Made by a program: the position numbers and the translations under genes. The notes under the pieces are model-generated. The model was not told where the DNA came from. It ran no database searches and saw only the letters and a program-made list of their open reading frames with translations. This document shows positions 62,532 to 64,000 of a DNA stretch of 64,000 nt, piece after piece. The number at the start of each line of letters is the position of its first letter. Within the stretch, counting starts at the first letter, position 1. Origin of the DNA: GWE2-42-39 sp963662895 (GTDB lineage Bacteria > Bacteroidota > Bacteroidia > Bacteroidales > Prolixibacteraceae); the NCBI GenBank assembly GCA_963662895.1, contig OY759982.1:496001-560000 (forward strand), read 5' to 3'.

Positions 62532-63881
62532 CTAATTTTTATACCGTATCCATTTGACAATCTCTTTTATGGTAACTTTTTTGCCATACATCAGGATGCC
62601 GGTACGATAAATTTTTGCTGCCATCCAGATAGCCCCTGCAATGGTAATGATCAGTATAAACATCGATAGCAACAGTTCCCACCAGGCGATGCCGTAAGGA
62701 ATACGGGCCAGCATGATTATTGGTGAAGTAAACGGGATCATGGATGTCCAGAATGCCAGGGGACCTTCCGGGTTTTTGGCAATCGGGAACAGTAACATAA
62801 TTGACAAAATAAGGGGCAGGATAACCGGGAACACCAGTTGCTGCGAGTCTTCATCGTTATCGACTGCCGAGCCGACTGCAGCCAGCAATGAACTGTAAAG
62901 CATGTACCCTCCGATGAAATAAAATACGAATGAAAAAAGAATTGTGGCGATTGGCAGGTTGCCTGCCATTTCCATCATTTCCTGGTATTTGCCGGCGGAG
63001 GTATTTCCTGCAACCTGGGTTACACTTCCTGCCACTTCAGGGCTCATCAGGTTTTGTGCCTGCTGGATTTGTTCTACCCCTCCTCCTCCGAGGAACAGGC
63101 TCATCCCGGTTAGTATCAGGAATCCGAAAAGTATCCAGATGGCAATCTGCGTCAGGCCAACCAGGGCAATGCCGATAATTTTTCCAAACATCAGTTGCAC
63201 TGGTTTTACCGATGAAATAATGACCTCGACTACCCGGCTTGATTTTTCTTCCATTACTCCCCGCATGACCATCATCCCGTACATAAACATGAACATATAG
63301 ATCATGAAGCCCATTATATATCCCATACCTCCAACAAGAATAGAGGAACTCTCTTTGGCCTTTCCCTCTTCCTGTATCTTTAGTGTTGATAATTTAATAT
63401 TGGTATTTGTAGCTGCCAGTTTTTTTTCCAGATCGGGAACCCCGGTTTCCTCAATAACCTTGTTTCTTTTGTCTCTTTCAATGATCCTTTCGAGTCTGTT
63501 TTCAAGCATATTGGAAATATCAAACGGTACCTGTTTCTCAGAAAAAAGCTGGGCACGGTTACTGGTCAGTATATTTTCAGGAATGTATAAAACAGCGTAA
63601 TAGTTAGTTTCTGTTAACTTCTTTTTTATTTGCTGGTATTCGTTTTCGGGAATAAAAATCAGCCGGGTATGTTGATTACCCTTCAACTGGTCGAGAAACA
63701 TGCTCGATTCATCGTAAACGGCAACCGTGCGTTCCTGTTTGTCCTCGTTCATGCCCAGATAAAAAGGTATTGCAAAAATTGCAGCCATAAAAACAGGCAT
63801 CAGCAGTGTGGTGAGAATAAATGATTTCTTTTTTACCCGTGTCAGATATTCACGTTTTAACACAAGAATTGCTTTGTTCAT
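62532..63881 (-). CDS. ABC-2 type exporter permease
   Basis: A 449-aa inner-membrane permease of the NatB/ABC2_membrane_3 type: an N-terminal segment (FILTTLLMPVFMAAIFAIPF), a large periplasmic domain (about 40-170), then a cluster of five C-terminal segments beginning near GYIMGFMIYMFMFMYGMMVM and including RVVEVIISSVKPVQLMFGK. It pairs with the ATPase whose stop is 9 bp upstream. Substrate unknown. Confidence 0.92.
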   Translation of the reverse strand: MNKAILVLKREYLTRVKKKSFILTTLLMPVFMAAIFAIPFYLGMNEDKQERTVAVYDESSMFLDQLKGNQHTRLIFIPENEYQQIKKKLTETNYYAVLYIPENILTSNRAQLFSEKQVPFDISNMLENRLERIIERDKRNKVIEETGVPDLEKKLAATNTNIKLSTLKIQEEGKAKESSSILVGGMGYIMGFMIYMFMFMYGMMVMRGVMEEKSSRVVEVIISSVKPVQLMFGKIIGIALVGLTQIAIWILFGFLILTGMSLFLGGGGVEQIQQAQNLMSPEVAGSVTQVAGNTSAGKYQEMMEMAGNLPIATILFSFVFYFIGGYMLYSSLLAAVGSAVDNDEDSQQLVFPVILPLILSIMLLFPIAKNPEGPLAFWTSMIPFTSPIIMLARIPYGIAWWELLLSMFILIITIAGAIWMAAKIYRTGILMYGKKVTIKEIVKWIRYKN

Positions 63882-63890
63882 AATCGCGGT

Positions 63891-64000
63891 TTATTTCTGG
63901 TTTGCCTGTTCAACTACTTTTATAAATACTTCATTCATGCCCGGGATAATTTCCCTGAAAGAAATGATCTCGATTTGTTGCATCAGTTTCTGTAATAATT
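63891..64000 (-). CDS. ABC transporter ATP-binding protein, C-terminal fragment
   Basis: The last 36 codons of an ABC ATPase that continues beyond the right edge. The minus-strand translation is LLQKLMQQIEIISFREIIPG, then MNEVFIKVVEQANQK and a stop at 63893-63891. The SFREIIPxMNEVFI(K)VV end is typical of NatA-like ATPases that pair with the ABC-2 permease located 9 bp downstream. Confidence 0.8.
   Translation of the reverse strand, partial: LLQKLMQQIEIISFREIIPGMNEVFIKVVEQANQK

Overview
The window comes from a Bacteroidota chromosome, most likely a Bacteroidales/Marinilabiliales-type organism. The evidence is a SusC/SusD pair with a hybrid two-component sensor, many lipoprotein signal peptides, TAnnTTTG-type -7 promoter boxes, and an AT-rich intergenic style. 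The exact genus cannot be read from the sequence. No rRNA, tRNA or CRISPR array was found.

Positions 1-26515 form a polysaccharide/glycoprotein utilization locus, almost all on the minus strand. From its regulatory end it holds an MFS transporter (25298-26515), a 1340-residue hybrid sensor/AraC regulator (20817-24839), susC, susD and a tandem-domain surface lipoprotein (14603-20303). A broken gene remnant follows (14180-14495). Next come a DUF5695-like six-hairpin protein, a GH127 beta-L-arabinofuranosidase, a DPP IV-type S9 peptidase, a secreted zinc metallopeptidase, a second GH127/GH146 enzyme, a GH43 enzyme, and the start of a glycyl radical enzyme that runs off the left edge. Two beta-L-arabinofuranosidase homologues beside a proline-type dipeptidyl peptidase suggest arabinosylated hydroxyproline-rich plant glycoproteins (extensin type) as substrate. 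That is an inference. Two copies of a direct repeat (ACAAATGTK, 21 bp apart) lie upstream of susC and upstream of the second arabinofuranosidase; they are candidate operators of the hybrid regulator.

Positions 26646-35573 are housekeeping: a LysM/receptor-like lipid- or wall-associated protein, a DHOD-like flavoprotein, an NfnB/GltD-like and an NfnA/SudB-like subunit in one operon, and a divergent SNF2 helicase with a clear intergenic promoter.

Positions 35574-43010 are a plastic accessory island: an IS1182-type transposase remnant, three small cargo genes, an Rpn-type nuclease gene whose 3' end is duplicated about 2.1 kb away, a REP-associated transposase remnant with palindromes, an ORF6N gene, a five-copy 41-bp hairpin array in front of a DUF6261 gene and an unknown partner gene, and a two-copy noncoding repeat of about 0.35-0.4 kb.

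Positions 43011-64000 return to core genes: an AddB-like nuclease, a TlpA-like protein, coaD, an SLC12-like transporter, a cluster of GT2 and GT-C envelope glycosyltransferase genes (one with MORN repeats, one frameshifted), an NtrC-type regulator without its DNA-binding domain, a Ppx/GppA phosphatase, and an ABC-2 exporter whose ATPase is cut by the right edge.
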